From positions 1 through 49,735 of the forward strand of contig JAPLGP010000012.1 in NCBI GenBank assembly GCA_026390075.1: a DNA stretch of 49,735 nt, written 5' to 3'. The position numbers and the translations under genes were made by a program. Positions 25,172 through 34,481 of this stretch are shown here, piece after piece; the first letter of the stretch is position 1, and each line of letters starts with the position of its first letter. Source of the stretch: Campylobacterales bacterium. GTDB taxonomy: Bacteria; Campylobacterota; Campylobacteria; Campylobacterales; Sulfurimonadaceae. The notes beneath the pieces were generated by a model. It was not told the origin of the DNA, did not search any database, and saw only the letters and a program-made list of their open reading frames with translations.

Positions 25172-27064
25172 TTAAAGAGCTTTGGAAATTATTCTGTTCA
25201 ATCTCGCGATAAAATCCGCAGTGTCTCCTAACTCTTGTCCATCAAAAAGTTTTGCTTGATCAAGTAAAACATGGGCTGCATCATTGATGAGATTTTGATC
25301 TACTGAATCTTTTAACTTCATGATAAGTTCATGTTTAGGATTGATAAGTAAAATCGGTGCAGGAGCTGGAACATCGCCACCTTGCCCCATCTGTTTCATC
25401 ATTTGAGCCATCATGTAAGATGGGTCTTCTTTGTCGATTTTGATAGCAACTGGAGAGTCCGTTAAATCAAAAGTAGTTTCAACAGATTTTACGCTCTCGC
25501 CAAGTGCATCTTTAAACTCTTTTGCTAAACCTTCATAAGTTTTTGCAACTTCTTCTTCGGCTTTTTTCTCTTCTTCTGTCTCTTCAAATTTTGCATCTGC
25601 TACTGGAACAAGTTTGTACTCTTTGTACTCATGCACCATCGGGAAGATGATAGTATCCACTTCTTCATTTAGAACCAAAACATCGATATTTCGTGCTTTA
25701 AATCTCTCTAATGCAGGAGAATTTTTGAGCATTGCCAAAGATGTTTTTCCTGTGATGTAATAAATCTCTTTTTTATCTGCATCTACATTTTTTACAAACT
25801 CTTCGATGTTTGTTTTTTCGTTTGAAGAAAGTGTATTAAAGAGCATCAACTCTAAAATTTTCTCACGATTTGCGTAGTCATTGTAAAGACCTTCTTTTAA
25901 AACATTTCCAAATTCAGCGTAAAATTTACTATATTTTTGCGCATCATTTTTAGCGATTTTTCCAAGCTCTGAGAGAACTTTTTTTACAGATGCATTTTTG
26001 ATTTTAGCCATAACTGCATTGGATTGTAAAATTTCACGAGAAACATTCAGAGGTAAATCTTTTGAGTCAATCACACCGCGTAAAAATCTGAGATATGTTG
26101 GCATTAACTCTTTTTCATCGTCTGTAATAAAGACACGGTTAATGTAGAGTTTGATACCCGTTTGATAATCCACTCTATATAAATCCATAGGTGCTTTGCT
26201 TGGTATATAAAAAAGTGTTGTATATTCAATTGCACCCTCAGCTTTATGGTGCATCCAAGAGAGAGGCTCTTCAGAAGAGTGAGCGATTGAGCTATAAAAA
26301 TCTTTGTACTCTTCATCTGTAACTTCATTTTTAGAGATTGTCCAAAGTGCGTTTGCTTTGTTGATTTGTTTGTTTTCTATATCTGTTCTTGAAGGTTCAA
26401 TCTCTTTTCCATCATCATCTTTGACAGAAGAAACAAATTTTTCTTTATCCATAAAAATAGGGAATGGAATGTGATTTGAGTATTTTTTGATAATACTTTC
26501 AACTCTGTGTGACTCTAAAAACTCATCTTCGTCCTCTTTGAGATGCATAACGATTGTTGTTCCATGACCATCTTGCGTAGTGTTTTCTATGTCAAATTCA
26601 CCATCGCCCTTACTTATCCACAAAAACGCCTGTTCTTCACCCGCTTTTTTCGTTGTCACTTCAACTCTGTCTGCAACCATAAAACATGCGTAAAAACCAA
26701 CACCAAACTGACCAATAAGATTAGAATCTTTTTTCTGATCGCCTGTAAGATTTTCTAAAAATGCTTTTGTACCCGACTTTGCAATCGTACCAAGATGACT
26801 CATCAAATCCTCTTCGTTCATACCGATACCAGTATCTCGAATCGTTAAAGTTTTTGTCTCTTTGTTTGCCACAATATCTATACGAGGTGCAAAGTTCACA
26901 CCTTTATATTTTTCGTCAGTGAGAACCAAAAGATTAAGTTTATCAAGTGCATCCGAAGCGTTTGAAACAAGCTCACGAATAAATATTTCTTTATTAGAAT
27001 AAAGTGAGTGAATCATTAAGTTTAATATCTGATTTGCTTCCGTCTGAAACTGATGTTTTGCCAT
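25172..27064 (-). CDS. htpG: Chaperone HtpG (Hsp90)
   Basis: A 630-residue Hsp90 homologue of normal bacterial length. N-terminal ATPase domain (about 1-215): FQTEANQILNLMIHSLYSNKEIFIRELVSNASDA, DTGIGMNEEDL, and IGQFGVGFYACFMVADRVEV. Middle domain with RGVIDSKDLPLNVSREILQ (about 315-340). C-terminal dimerisation domain ending in NRIISKAL. It folds and stabilises client proteins in the cytoplasm with ATP. It is transcribed alone from a promoter with a TATACT box. The GGVP-rich, Met-rich stretch near 555-570 (MAQMMKQMGQGGDVP) is typical of epsilon HtpG. Confidence 0.97.
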   Translation of the reverse strand: MAKHQFQTEANQILNLMIHSLYSNKEIFIRELVSNASDALDKLNLLVLTDEKYKGVNFAPRIDIVANKETKTLTIRDTGIGMNEEDLMSHLGTIAKSGTKAFLENLTGDQKKDSNLIGQFGVGFYACFMVADRVEVTTKKAGEEQAFLWISKGDGEFDIENTTQDGHGTTIVMHLKEDEDEFLESHRVESIIKKYSNHIPFPIFMDKEKFVSSVKDDDGKEIEPSRTDIENKQINKANALWTISKNEVTDEEYKDFYSSIAHSSEEPLSWMHHKAEGAIEYTTLFYIPSKAPMDLYRVDYQTGIKLYINRVFITDDEKELMPTYLRFLRGVIDSKDLPLNVSREILQSNAVMAKIKNASVKKVLSELGKIAKNDAQKYSKFYAEFGNVLKEGLYNDYANREKILELMLFNTLSSNEKTNIEEFVKNVDADKKEIYYITGKTSLAMLKNSPALERFKARNIDVLVLNEEVDTIIFPMVHEYKEYKLVPVADAKFEETEEEKKAEEEVAKTYEGLAKEFKDALGESVKSVETTFDLTDSPVAIKIDKEDPSYMMAQMMKQMGQGGDVPAPAPILLINPKHELIMKLKDSVDQNLINDAAHVLLDQAKLFDGQELGDTADFIARLNRIISKAL

Positions 27065-27100
27065 TTTTAATTCCTTTTTTGTTTAAAATTTTGAAAAGGA

Positions 27101-27106
27101 AGTATA
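27101..27106 (-). promoter_or_regulatory. Candidate -10 element for htpG
   Basis: On the minus strand GGTTATACTT gives TATACT, 37 bases before the htpG ATG, with AAAGGAA as ribosome site close to the start. No CIRCE or HspR-type inverted repeat was found beside it. Confidence 0.45.
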
Positions 27107-27153
27107 ACCAAAAAAAGTTAATGACTTAAAATAGGCTCAAAGTAGTTTAGTGT

Positions 27154-27180
27154 GAGTGACTAAAGTTTTCTTAGTCACTC
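27154..27180 (-). terminator. Hairpin downstream of pgk
   Basis: GAGTGACTAA and its reverse complement TTAGTCACTC form a perfect 10-bp stem with a 7-base loop (AGTTTTC), about 70 bases after the pgk stop. It is followed on the minus strand by CACTAAACTACTTTG with no long U tract. Between it and pgk lie one full (27186) and one partial (27202) copy of the 11-mer. Confidence 0.5.
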
Positions 27181-27251
27181 ATTATTTCCACATGCCAAGA
27201 TTTCCACATGTGCCCGAACGAAGTGACAAATGCCCTTGGGGTACCTTCATA

Positions 27252-28463
27252 CTATTCGTTTTTTTCGAGATATTGAAATCCTGGAAGAACAATTCCCTCA
27301 AGAAGTTCTAAACTTGCACCACCGCCTGTTGAAATAAAACTAATATTTTCTTTTTCTCCAGCTTTGTCTGCGGCATTTGCTGTATCTCCACCGCCAACTA
27401 TGCTATACGCATAAGTATCAGCTATGGCATGTGCTATTCTGTATGTACCTTTTGAAAATCTATCAATTTCAAAAATACCCATTGGTCCATTCCAAATAAT
27501 TGTATTGGACATTCCTATGACTTCTTCAAAAAGTTTTACAGTTGCAGGACCAATATCTACAGCACTAAAACCTTCAAGCATATCTTGTGCAGGAACGATT
27601 TTAACATCCACTGGGTGTTTGATATCATCCGTGATAACAACATCCACAGGAAGATAAACATTCACTTTCGCCTCTTTTGCGTTCTTTAAGATTTTGATAG
27701 CTTCTTCGACATAAGCATCTTCAACAAGAGATTTTTGCATATCATATCCGAGGGCTTTTAAGAAAGTGTTGCTCATTGCTCCACCAATTACAATCTTATT
27801 GACTTTAGGAATAATATTGTTAAGGAGTGTAATTTTAGAAGAGACTTTTGCCCCGCCAACCACCAAACAAATCGGTGCGAGAGGTTTAAAAAGTGCTTTT
27901 GCAAATGCGTCTATCTCTCGTTTTAGTAAAAATCCAGCTACTTTTGTCTCTACAAAAGCCGTAATTCCTACAGTAGAGCTATGCGCTCTGTGACTTGTTC
28001 CAAAAGCGTCATTGACAAAAACATCGCAAAGTGATGCCAACTCTCGTGAGAGCGTTTCATCATTTTTGGTCTCGCCCTTGTAAAATCTTATATTTTCTAA
28101 CAAAATAATTTGTCCGTTATCACAACTCAAAACTTTCTCTTTGTTGTTGATAAAATCCTCTACAAATGCAACCTTTTTATCCAGCAATCTTTCCAATCTT
28201 TTAATGATATGCTTGAGCGAATAATCAGGGTCAATATCCCCATCAGGACGACCCAAATGCGTCACCAAAACGATATATTTTGCTTCATGGTCAACGCAGT
28301 AGTTGATAGTATGAATCGCCTCTTTGATTCTTGCATCATCTGTAATATTGTGGTGCGAATCCATAGGCACATTAAAATCCACTCGAATGAGAACTCTTTT
28401 ATCTTTTACATCAATCTGCTTTAATGATTTCACATTTTGCATCAATTCTATATTACTAAGCAT
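27252..28463 (-). CDS. pgk: Phosphoglycerate kinase
   Basis: A 403-residue protein of normal length. It transfers phosphate between 1,3-bisphosphoglycerate and ADP in glycolysis or, in an autotroph, gluconeogenesis. Motifs: RVLIRVDFNVPMD, HLGRPDG, ENIRFYKGE, NDAFGTSHRAHSST, VVGGAKVSSKI, WNGPMGIFE and the C-terminal VGGGDTANAADKAG...FISTGGGASLELLEG. The start at 28463 is supported by GAGGAG five bases upstream. It follows gap by 49 bases, with one full copy of the 11-mer (28484) in the spacer. The order gap-pgk fits a shared transcript. Confidence 0.97.
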   Translation of the reverse strand: MLSNIELMQNVKSLKQIDVKDKRVLIRVDFNVPMDSHHNITDDARIKEAIHTINYCVDHEAKYIVLVTHLGRPDGDIDPDYSLKHIIKRLERLLDKKVAFVEDFINNKEKVLSCDNGQIILLENIRFYKGETKNDETLSRELASLCDVFVNDAFGTSHRAHSSTVGITAFVETKVAGFLLKREIDAFAKALFKPLAPICLVVGGAKVSSKITLLNNIIPKVNKIVIGGAMSNTFLKALGYDMQKSLVEDAYVEEAIKILKNAKEAKVNVYLPVDVVITDDIKHPVDVKIVPAQDMLEGFSAVDIGPATVKLFEEVIGMSNTIIWNGPMGIFEIDRFSKGTYRIAHAIADTYAYSIVGGGDTANAADKAGEKENISFISTGGGASLELLEGIVLPGFQYLEKNE

Positions 28464-28512
28464 TTTTTCTCCTCAAAATTACATTCCACATGCCAGAACT
28501 CAAAATTTTTAC

Positions 28513-29508
28513 TTATTTTGTTCCCACAAATACAACCATATCCACAAGACGACTGCTATATCCCCACTCATTATCATACCAAGCAAGAACTTTTACAGTA
28601 GTTCCATCGACCACACTTGTCATATCTGGCACAAATGTTGCGCTATAAGTACTTCCGATGAAATCACTCGAAACTCTTTGATCATAATCAATCTCTAACA
28701 GACCTTTAAAGTTTCCGTTTGCAGCTTTATCCATTGCCGCATTAATTTGCTCTTTTGTAACTGCTTGATTCAAATTCACTGTTAAATCAACCACAGAAAC
28801 ATCCGCAGTTGGAACACGCATCGCATAACCGTTGAGTTTTCCTAAAAGATTTGGCATAACTTTTCCGATAGCTTTTGCAGCTCCTGTTGTCGTTGGAATC
28901 ATATTTATAGCTGCAGCTCTTGCTCTTCTAAAATCTGAAGCGTGTTTTACATCCAAAATATTTTGGTCATTTGTATAGGAATGGATTGTAGTCATCAAAC
29001 CATTTTTTATACCGAACTCTTCATCTAAGACTTTACAAATAGGTGCTAAACAGTTCGTTGTACAACTTGCATTGGAGATAATCGCTTCGCCTTTGTAATC
29101 AACTGTATTGATATTGAGTACATAAGTTGGTGTTTCATCTTTGGCTGGAGCACTCATTACAACTTTTTTTACACCATTTTTTAAATATGTTTGACATTTT
29201 TCAGTAGTTAAAAAAGCTCCCGTACATTCGATAACCACTTCAGCACCACATGAACCAAAATCTATCAAGGCAGGGTCTCTATGATTGAAAAGTTTTACAA
29301 CTTTTCCAGCGATTTCGATTGAGTTATCATCAATTACTTTTGCATCAATACCTTTATGAACTGAGTCATATTTGAGTAAATATACAAGCATATCTGGCTT
29401 TGTAGTTGAGTTGATTGCTACTAACTCAATATCACTTCTTCCCATCACTATTTTAGCAACTATTAAACCTATTCTACCTGTACCGTTTATTGCAACTTTT
29501 ACTGCCAT
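28513..29508 (-). CDS. gap: Glyceraldehyde-3-phosphate dehydrogenase, type I
   Basis: A 331-residue protein. NAD(P)-binding start AINGTGRIGLIVAKI, active-site Cys in NASCTTNCLAP, catalytic His in the downstream region with HSYTNDQNILD, RRARAAAINMIPTTTGAAKA, and the C-terminal WYDNEWGYSSRLVDM. Complete and of normal length. It converts glyceraldehyde-3-phosphate and 1,3-bisphosphoglycerate and is paired with pgk. GTGRIG in place of the usual GFGRIG is a small variation. In Campylobacterota such as Sulfurimonas it mainly works in the gluconeogenic direction (family knowledge). Confidence 0.96.
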   Translation of the reverse strand: MAVKVAINGTGRIGLIVAKIVMGRSDIELVAINSTTKPDMLVYLLKYDSVHKGIDAKVIDDNSIEIAGKVVKLFNHRDPALIDFGSCGAEVVIECTGAFLTTEKCQTYLKNGVKKVVMSAPAKDETPTYVLNINTVDYKGEAIISNASCTTNCLAPICKVLDEEFGIKNGLMTTIHSYTNDQNILDVKHASDFRRARAAAINMIPTTTGAAKAIGKVMPNLLGKLNGYAMRVPTADVSVVDLTVNLNQAVTKEQINAAMDKAANGNFKGLLEIDYDQRVSSDFIGSTYSATFVPDMTSVVDGTTVKVLAWYDNEWGYSSRLVDMVVFVGTK

Positions 29509-29567
29509 TTTTTTTCCTTTTTATTATAAAAACTATACCAAATAATATCATATTTTGGCAACATTTT

Positions 29568-29583
29568 TTGGTACTATTTTTGC
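29568..29583 (+). promoter_or_regulatory. Sigma-54-type promoter for the EF-hand gene
   Basis: TTGGTAC, five bases, then TTGC: GG and GC are exactly 12 bases apart, as the -24/-12 elements of RpoN promoters demand. The sequence differs from TTGGCAC-N5-TTGC at one place. The predicted start site is near 29595, about 34 bases before the ATG, with AAGGAA at 29616-29621. In Campylobacterota RpoN mainly drives middle flagellar genes. Confidence 0.6.
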
Positions 29584-29628
29584 TTATACTTTTTGCTATA
29601 AAAAACAAATTGTTTTAAGGAACTTAAA

Positions 29629-30165
29629 ATGACAGTCAATGGAAATTCTATGATGTCTAGTTACGCATCTCAGATATCTAACAACAAAAATGTTCAATCA
29701 CAAAGTGGTGCAAGTGGTTATTCAACCGAAGGTACAGACGGAAATAAAGGTTTTGATGCTATTGCTCAAATGCTTATGACTGCGCTTGATACGAATAAAA
29801 CAGGCACAATCGATAAAGCAGAATTTAGTCAGGCGGCTAGCACTTTAGCAAAAGGTCAAACTAGTCAAAATGTGGATAATGCTTTTGGCAAAATTGATTC
29901 TAATGGTGATGGGCAGATAAGTTCTGATGAATTTATGAGTGCATTAAAAGAAGCTGGAGCTCAGAAACATCAACATAAACATCACGCTGATAAAAATTCA
30001 TTGGATTCTAGTTTACTAACGCAACAAACTGATCCATTAACAAAGCCTGCTGCACAGTCAGCTACACAAATCAGTGATATGCAAAAAACATTGTTCAACA
30101 AAATAATCGCTGCTTATGGAAACACAACAGCAACAACGGGAACAACAACAAATATCTCTGCCTAA
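29629..30165 (+). CDS. EF-hand calcium-binding-like protein
   Basis: A 178-residue protein of low complexity at both ends. The first EF loop is at 54-65 (DTNKTGTIDKAE), with Thr in the third ligand place, and a second, canonical loop is at 90-101 (DSNGDGQISSDE). A His-rich stretch is at 112-119 (QKHQHKHH). The N-terminus (Ser/Asn/Gln-rich) has no signal peptide. The C-terminal tail is Thr/Ala-rich. The family is not one I can name. A sigma-54-like promoter in front suggests control with flagellar or other RpoN genes. Calcium or divalent-metal binding by the second loop is a strong inference; by the first it is weaker. Confidence 0.75.
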   Translation: MTVNGNSMMSSYASQISNNKNVQSQSGASGYSTEGTDGNKGFDAIAQMLMTALDTNKTGTIDKAEFSQAASTLAKGQTSQNVDNAFGKIDSNGDGQISSDEFMSALKEAGAQKHQHKHHADKNSLDSSLLTQQTDPLTKPAAQSATQISDMQKTLFNKIIAAYGNTTATTGTTTNISA

Positions 30166-30172
30166 GCTTTTT

Positions 30173-30206
30173 ATCTTGGCATGTGGAAATTTCCACATGC
30201 CAAGAT
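30173..30206. repeat. Perfect 34-bp palindrome of two motif copies
   Basis: The 17-base half ATCTTGGCATGTGGAAA is followed directly by its exact reverse complement. It holds two full GGCATGTGGAA copies (30178 and 30191) between the convergent EF-hand gene and phoB-like gene. As a hairpin it would have a strong stem of about 15 bp. The flanks (CTTTTT before, ATAAAAAAATG after) do not give a U tract after the stem on the plus strand. Confidence 0.8.
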
Positions 30207-30221
30207 TATAAAAAAATGAGG

Positions 30222-30887
30222 TTACGAAAAGATATACCCCTCACCTCTTACTGGCTTGATATACTCTTTTTCTCCGTTAGGGTCGATTTTTTCTTTTAAT
30301 CTTTTTATGGCTACATTGACCGTTTTTGATTGCAAATCACCACTCTCCTTCCACACATTTTCCAGCAGTGTATCGCGACTTAAAAGAATATTTCTGTTGT
30401 TAAAAAATTCCAAAAATAAATCATGTTCCAAATGCGTCAGAGGGATTTCTTTATCATCTATAAAAAACTTTTTATTGGATGCTTGATAGACAATGTCTCT
30501 TATTTTCATCACATCAACATCATTGGAACTTCTTTTGATGAGGGCTTTAACTCTTGCTCTTAAAACATCAAGGTTAAAAGGTTTGGTAATGTAGTCATCT
30601 GCACCTCGCTCAAAACCTTCGAGTATATCGCTATCACTATCTTTTGCAGTAAGATAAATTACAGGTTGCGTGTAGCCCATAGCTCGTAGGCTTTGGATGA
30701 AAACACTTCCCTCTGTATTTGGAAGATTTCTATCCATAAGTATCAAGTCTATGTTCTCTTCATCGAGCAACTTGATAACATTTACAGTATCTAAACAACC
30801 AATAACTTCGTGGTTATCCTTAGAGAGCGTATATTCGATAAGCTCTAAAATATCCTCTTCATCTTCAACGACTAAAATTGTACCCAT
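30222..30887 (-). CDS. PhoB/OmpR-family response regulator
   Basis: A 221-residue regulator: receiver (about 1-120) with D52 (ILMDRNLPNTEG) and K101 (ITKPF), then an OmpR-type winged-helix domain (about 130-221) with LTHLEHDLFLEFF, LLENVW and VAIKRLKEKID...PVRGEGYIF. It is last in the pst-phoU operon, so it is probably the phosphate-response regulator, PhoB-like. The partner kinase (PhoR-type) is not in the window. The next gene downstream is convergent and unrelated. Identity as PhoB rests on context, because this domain layout is shared with many regulators. Confidence 0.82.
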   Translation of the reverse strand: MGTILVVEDEEDILELIEYTLSKDNHEVIGCLDTVNVIKLLDEENIDLILMDRNLPNTEGSVFIQSLRAMGYTQPVIYLTAKDSDSDILEGFERGADDYITKPFNLDVLRARVKALIKRSSNDVDVMKIRDIVYQASNKKFFIDDKEIPLTHLEHDLFLEFFNNRNILLSRDTLLENVWKESGDLQSKTVNVAIKRLKEKIDPNGEKEYIKPVRGEGYIFS

Positions 30888-30899
30888 GACAACGACTCC

Positions 30900-31562
30900 T
30901 TAGAGTTGGTGAATCTCTCCACCGATTTTTGCAAAAAGTAAAAGTGAAGCGATGCTCATAGCACGGTCAGCTATCTTTTCACTTTTTCTTAAAGCGGAGA
31001 GCATTTTATGATATTTACCAAAATCTTCTACTTTTTTTGATTGTTCCAATAAATTTGCTTCCACCATTTCAAACAAATCATCTGTTTTACTTTCTGCTAT
31101 TAAAACTTTATTAAAACACTCTTGAATTTCGTCAACACAATCCACACTCATCATAGCCACTGCATACTCTAAAGCTTCCACAGTCGATTTTTGCATAGGA
31201 ATTGCATAAGTGTTGATTGTTGTTATATCAAATTCACCACATATAGTAACAAAACCTTTCACAAAATTTCTTGTATTTGCTGCGGCTCTTACCAATTCAT
31301 TTGTAATTTTGAGATACGAAACCATAGCTCTTAAATCACCAGCTTCTGGAGATTGAAGTGCAAGAATAGTAATAATGCTTCTATCTATTGCATTTGTTTT
31401 ATTACTTACATTTTTGATATATGATTTTGCATCATTAAATTTATCGATATTGCAGTTTTCAAACCCATCTAATATCATCTTATTTGCGTTGATTAATCCA
31501 TCACCTATCTCTACAATAGACGCTTTTATCTCTATAAATTTATTTTCATATTTTGCTAACAT
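30900..31562 (-). CDS. phoU: PhoU-domain phosphate-signalling protein
   Basis: A 220-residue all-helical protein with two PhoU repeats (about 10-100 and 115-205). The first has SIITILALQSPEAGDLRAMVSYLKITNELVRAAANTRN, and the second ends with RKSEKIADRAMSIASLLLFA. PhoU links the Pst transporter to the PhoR/PhoB kinase-regulator pair and restrains the response when phosphate is plentiful. Its start overlaps the stop of pstB by one base (TAATG), so translation is coupled. It is 12 bases from the phoB-like gene. Confidence 0.88.
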   Translation of the reverse strand: MLAKYENKFIEIKASIVEIGDGLINANKMILDGFENCNIDKFNDAKSYIKNVSNKTNAIDRSIITILALQSPEAGDLRAMVSYLKITNELVRAAANTRNFVKGFVTICGEFDITTINTYAIPMQKSTVEALEYAVAMMSVDCVDEIQECFNKVLIAESKTDDLFEMVEANLLEQSKKVEDFGKYHKMLSALRKSEKIADRAMSIASLLLFAKIGGEIHQL

Positions 31563-32329
31563 TATCCAAATCTCCCTGTAATATAATCTTCTGTTTTCTT
31601 ATGTGTTGGATTGATAAATATTTTTTCTGTTTCATCATACTCTATCAAATCCCCAAGATGAAAAAATGCAGTCATATCCGCTATTCTTGCAGCTTGTTGC
31701 ATGTTGTGCGTAACTATGACGATAGTATAGTCTTTTTTAAGCTCAAGCATCAAAGCTTCAATCTTCTCTGTGCTTATCGGGTCAAGCGCGGATGTAGGTT
31801 CATCCATAAGGATAACATCTGGCTTCACCGCGATAGTTCTGGCAATACAAAGTCTTTGCTGTTGCCCACCGCTAAGACCAGTTCCAGGTTCTTTGAGTAT
31901 ATCTTTTACTTCATTCCAAATACCAGCACTTTTAAGAGATTGCTCAACCAAGTCATCACAATCACTCCCTTTTTTGACACTTCCATGTTTAAGCGGTGCA
32001 TACGCCACATTTTCGTAAATAGACTTTGGAAAAGGATTTGGCTGTTGAAACACCATACCAATTCTTTTTCTCACACTTACTTCATCCACATCTTTGTCAT
32101 AGATATTTTTGCCATCTATAACAACTTCTCCCTCAACTCTAACCGAACTAATCAAATCATTCATACGGTTCAAACATCTTAAAAATGTAGATTTACCACA
32201 TCCTGAGGGTCCGATCAAAGCTGTAATTTTATTTTTTTGAATTTCTATGTTTAGATTATGTAAAGCATGTTTATCCCCATACCAAAGGTTCAAATCTTTT
32301 ACAACTATTTTTGCTTTATCTTTTGCCAT
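31562..32329 (-). CDS. pstB: Phosphate ABC transporter ATP-binding protein
   Basis: A 255-residue ABC ATPase of the Pst phosphate importer. Walker [11 protein letters not shown]-loop [10 protein letters not shown], signature [16 protein letters not shown], Walker [14 protein letters not shown], and H-loop VTHNMQ are all intact. I chose the ATG at 32329 because GGAG stands seven bases upstream (32340-32337). A longer frame would run back into the end of pstA. It is followed by phoU with a one-base overlap. Confidence 0.95.
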   Translation of the reverse strand: MAKDKAKIVVKDLNLWYGDKHALHNLNIEIQKNKITALIGPSGCGKSTFLRCLNRMNDLISSVRVEGEVVIDGKNIYDKDVDEVSVRKRIGMVFQQPNPFPKSIYENVAYAPLKHGSVKKGSDCDDLVEQSLKSAGIWNEVKDILKEPGTGLSGGQQQRLCIARTIAVKPDVILMDEPTSALDPISTEKIEALMLELKKDYTIVIVTHNMQQAARIADMTAFFHLGDLIEYDETEKIFINPTHKKTEDYITGRFG

Positions 32330-32342
32330 TTTTATACTCCTA

Positions 32343-33524
32343 TTACCATTTAACTTCAAATTTTTTTCTTAAGTAAACCGCCATAGCATTGAGTGAAATG
32401 AGTACAGTTAAAAGTACAAGTATTCCCGCAGCAGTTCTCTCGATGTACGCTCTCTCAGGCATTCCAGCCCATGTAAATATTTGTGCGGGCATAACCGTAG
32501 CAGCTTCCATAACGCTCGTTGGGCTATCAGGAATAAAAGCTATCATACCTACAATAATAAGCGGTGCTGTCTCTCCCATGGCATGTGCAAGTCCGATGAT
32601 GCTTCCTGTCATAATTCCTGGAAAAGCCAAAGGAAGAACATGGTCTTTGACAACTTGAACTTTTGTAAGTCCTAAACCATATCCAGCCTGTCTTATCGTT
32701 GCAGGAACACTTCTAAGTGCTGCTCTTGAGCTTACAACGATGATAGGCAAAGTCATAAGCGCCAAAGTAAGTCCTCCAACAAGTGCTGAACTTCTTGGAA
32801 ATCCAAAGAGATTTATAAATATGGCAAGTCCTAAAAGTCCAAAAAGAATGGAAGGTATCGCTGCAAGATTGTTAATATTTACTTCTAAAAACTCTGACCA
32901 TGCGTTTTGTTCACTGAACTCTTCAAGATAAACAGCCGTCGCCACACCAATAGGAAAAGCGACAAACATTGCCACAGCCAGAGTTAAAATCGTTCCTATC
33001 ATAGCTGATAATATTCCTGAATATTCAGGCGTTTTACTGTCTCCATGCGTAAAAAAGATTGTATTAAATTTTTTCTCAACTCTGCCATTTTCAATGAGTT
33101 CAGTCAGTGTTGCTAAATCTTTATTGCTGATTTTGTAGTAGTACTCTTTCATGTACATATCCACTTGATCATCCGCCAACATCCAAGCAACCTTAGTTGT
33201 ACCTAATAAAGATGGATTTTTTTTGATTTGCATAGGTATTTCTCTCAAAACTGCACGACTTAACAACTCTAAATACTTTTTATCTACTGCATCTCTATAA
33301 TTTTCTGCACTCTGTTCGTTGTAAGAAACTTCCACTTGCACATAAGTTTGCTGTACAGCAGAACTCCCTTTTACAACCATATCGATAAAAAATATGGCTA
33401 AAAATGCTAAAGAAACTATCAAAGAAGAGAGCGTAAAATACTTAAATAGTTTTGATTTAAAGTGTCTTCTCTTTAAGCTTGGGTCATAAAATACATTTTT
33501 CTTATTTTTTTTGATTTTGCTCAT
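32343..33524 (-). CDS. pstA: Phosphate ABC transporter permease PstA (long form)
   Basis: A 393-residue permease, longer than the usual 280-300, because about 110 periplasmic residues (about 55-165; [34 protein letters not shown]) lie between the first membrane helix (about 31-51) and the core. That is the DUF3333-type N-terminal extension. The core has the inner-membrane transporter loop [35 protein letters not shown], which docks to PstB. It forms the channel with PstC. It overlaps the pstC stop by one base (TAATG). Confidence 0.93.
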   Translation of the reverse strand: MSKIKKNKKNVFYDPSLKRRHFKSKLFKYFTLSSLIVSLAFLAIFFIDMVVKGSSAVQQTYVQVEVSYNEQSAENYRDAVDKKYLELLSRAVLREIPMQIKKNPSLLGTTKVAWMLADDQVDMYMKEYYYKISNKDLATLTELIENGRVEKKFNTIFFTHGDSKTPEYSGILSAMIGTILTLAVAMFVAFPIGVATAVYLEEFSEQNAWSEFLEVNINNLAAIPSILFGLLGLAIFINLFGFPRSSALVGGLTLALMTLPIIVVSSRAALRSVPATIRQAGYGLGLTKVQVVKDHVLPLAFPGIMTGSIIGLAHAMGETAPLIIVGMIAFIPDSPTSVMEAATVMPAQIFTWAGMPERAYIERTAAGILVLLTVLISLNAMAVYLRKKFEVKW

Positions 33525-34459
33525 TATAAACTACTCATTTTATATTTTTCTTTAAACTTTTTTATCATTCTTACAGAGACAACATTCAGCACTAAAGTTA
33601 CAAAAAATAACGCTAGTCCCAAAGCAAATGCTGAGAGTGTAGCGGGTGAATTAAAAGCTTGGTCTCCTGTAAGTGCATCCACTATTCGCACGGTTACCGT
33701 TGTCATATCTTCGAGTAAATTCCAAGAGAGATTTGGGCGCAAACCCGCTGCCATAACTACAATCATAGTCTCACCCAAAGCTTTGGATATACCAAGAAGT
33801 GTAGCGGAAATAATTCCTGGCAAAGCCGAGGGTATAACTATATCTCGGATTGTCTCAGATTTTGTCATTCCAAGAGCAAGAGACCCTTTTCTTAGGCTAT
33901 CTGGTACAGCGGTTATTACATCATCGCTGAGTGAAGAGATGTAGGGAATAATCATAATTCCCATTACAACACCTGACGCCAAAGCACTATTAAAAGAGGC
34001 TTCTAGTCCAACCGCTGCGGAGATTTTTACAATAAACGGTGCAACAGTAATAGCAGCAAAAAAGCCATACACAACAGTTGGAATACCTGCTAAAATTTCT
34101 AACAACGGCTTAAGAATGGTTCTCTGATTTTTACTAGCATATTCACTCATGTAAATAGCGCTACCAAGCCCAATAGGAAGTGCTACAGCCATAGCAATTG
34201 CAGTAATCATAAATGTACCAGCAAAAATAGGAAGTGCACCAAACTTGCTATTTTCAACTCCAGGAGTCCATTCTGTTCCAGTAAAAAAGTAAACAAAACT
34301 TCTTAGTTGAAAAAACTCAATAGCCTCAAAAACAATAGAAAAGAGAATTCCAAATGTAGTAAGTATAGATATGGTTGCGGCGAGTATAAGAAGATATTTG
34401 ATGACATCTTCTTGTAAGTGCGCATATCTATGTTTTGATTCAAAAGTTGCCAAACTCAT
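33524..34459 (-). CDS. pstC: Phosphate ABC transporter permease PstC
   Basis: A 311-residue six-helix permease. MSEYASKNQRTILKPLLEILAGIPTVVYGFFA and DSLRKGSLALGMTKSETIRDIVIPSALPGI (EAA-type ATPase docking loop) are typical. It starts the pstC-pstA-pstB-phoU-phoB operon. AAGG lies right against the ATG at 34459, so the TTG two codons on (34453), five bases after AAGGA, may be the true start. The phosphate-binding protein PstS is not upstream of it, where it is often found. Pho-box-like repeats lie in front. Confidence 0.92.
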   Translation of the reverse strand: MSLATFESKHRYAHLQEDVIKYLLILAATISILTTFGILFSIVFEAIEFFQLRSFVYFFTGTEWTPGVENSKFGALPIFAGTFMITAIAMAVALPIGLGSAIYMSEYASKNQRTILKPLLEILAGIPTVVYGFFAAITVAPFIVKISAAVGLEASFNSALASGVVMGIMIIPYISSLSDDVITAVPDSLRKGSLALGMTKSETIRDIVIPSALPGIISATLLGISKALGETMIVVMAAGLRPNLSWNLLEDMTTVTVRIVDALTGDQAFNSPATLSAFALGLALFFVTLVLNVVSVRMIKKFKEKYKMSSL

Positions 34460-34481
34460 CCTTGTGTCATTTTATGACGCA

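Noticed and set aside
27211-27232. CCCGAACGAAGTGA-containing stretch as a third copy of the palindromic element
   Set aside because: Only 12 bases match and no arms are present; at best it is a remnant, so it is not listed as a copy.
32580-32589. GGCATGTGCA in pstA (also GGCATGTGCT at 27425 and GGCATGTGTA near 41018) as copies of the 11-mer
   Set aside because: They match only 8 bases in a row. Such matches are expected more often, so only sites with at least 10 of 11 (and one 9-mer, marked) are counted.
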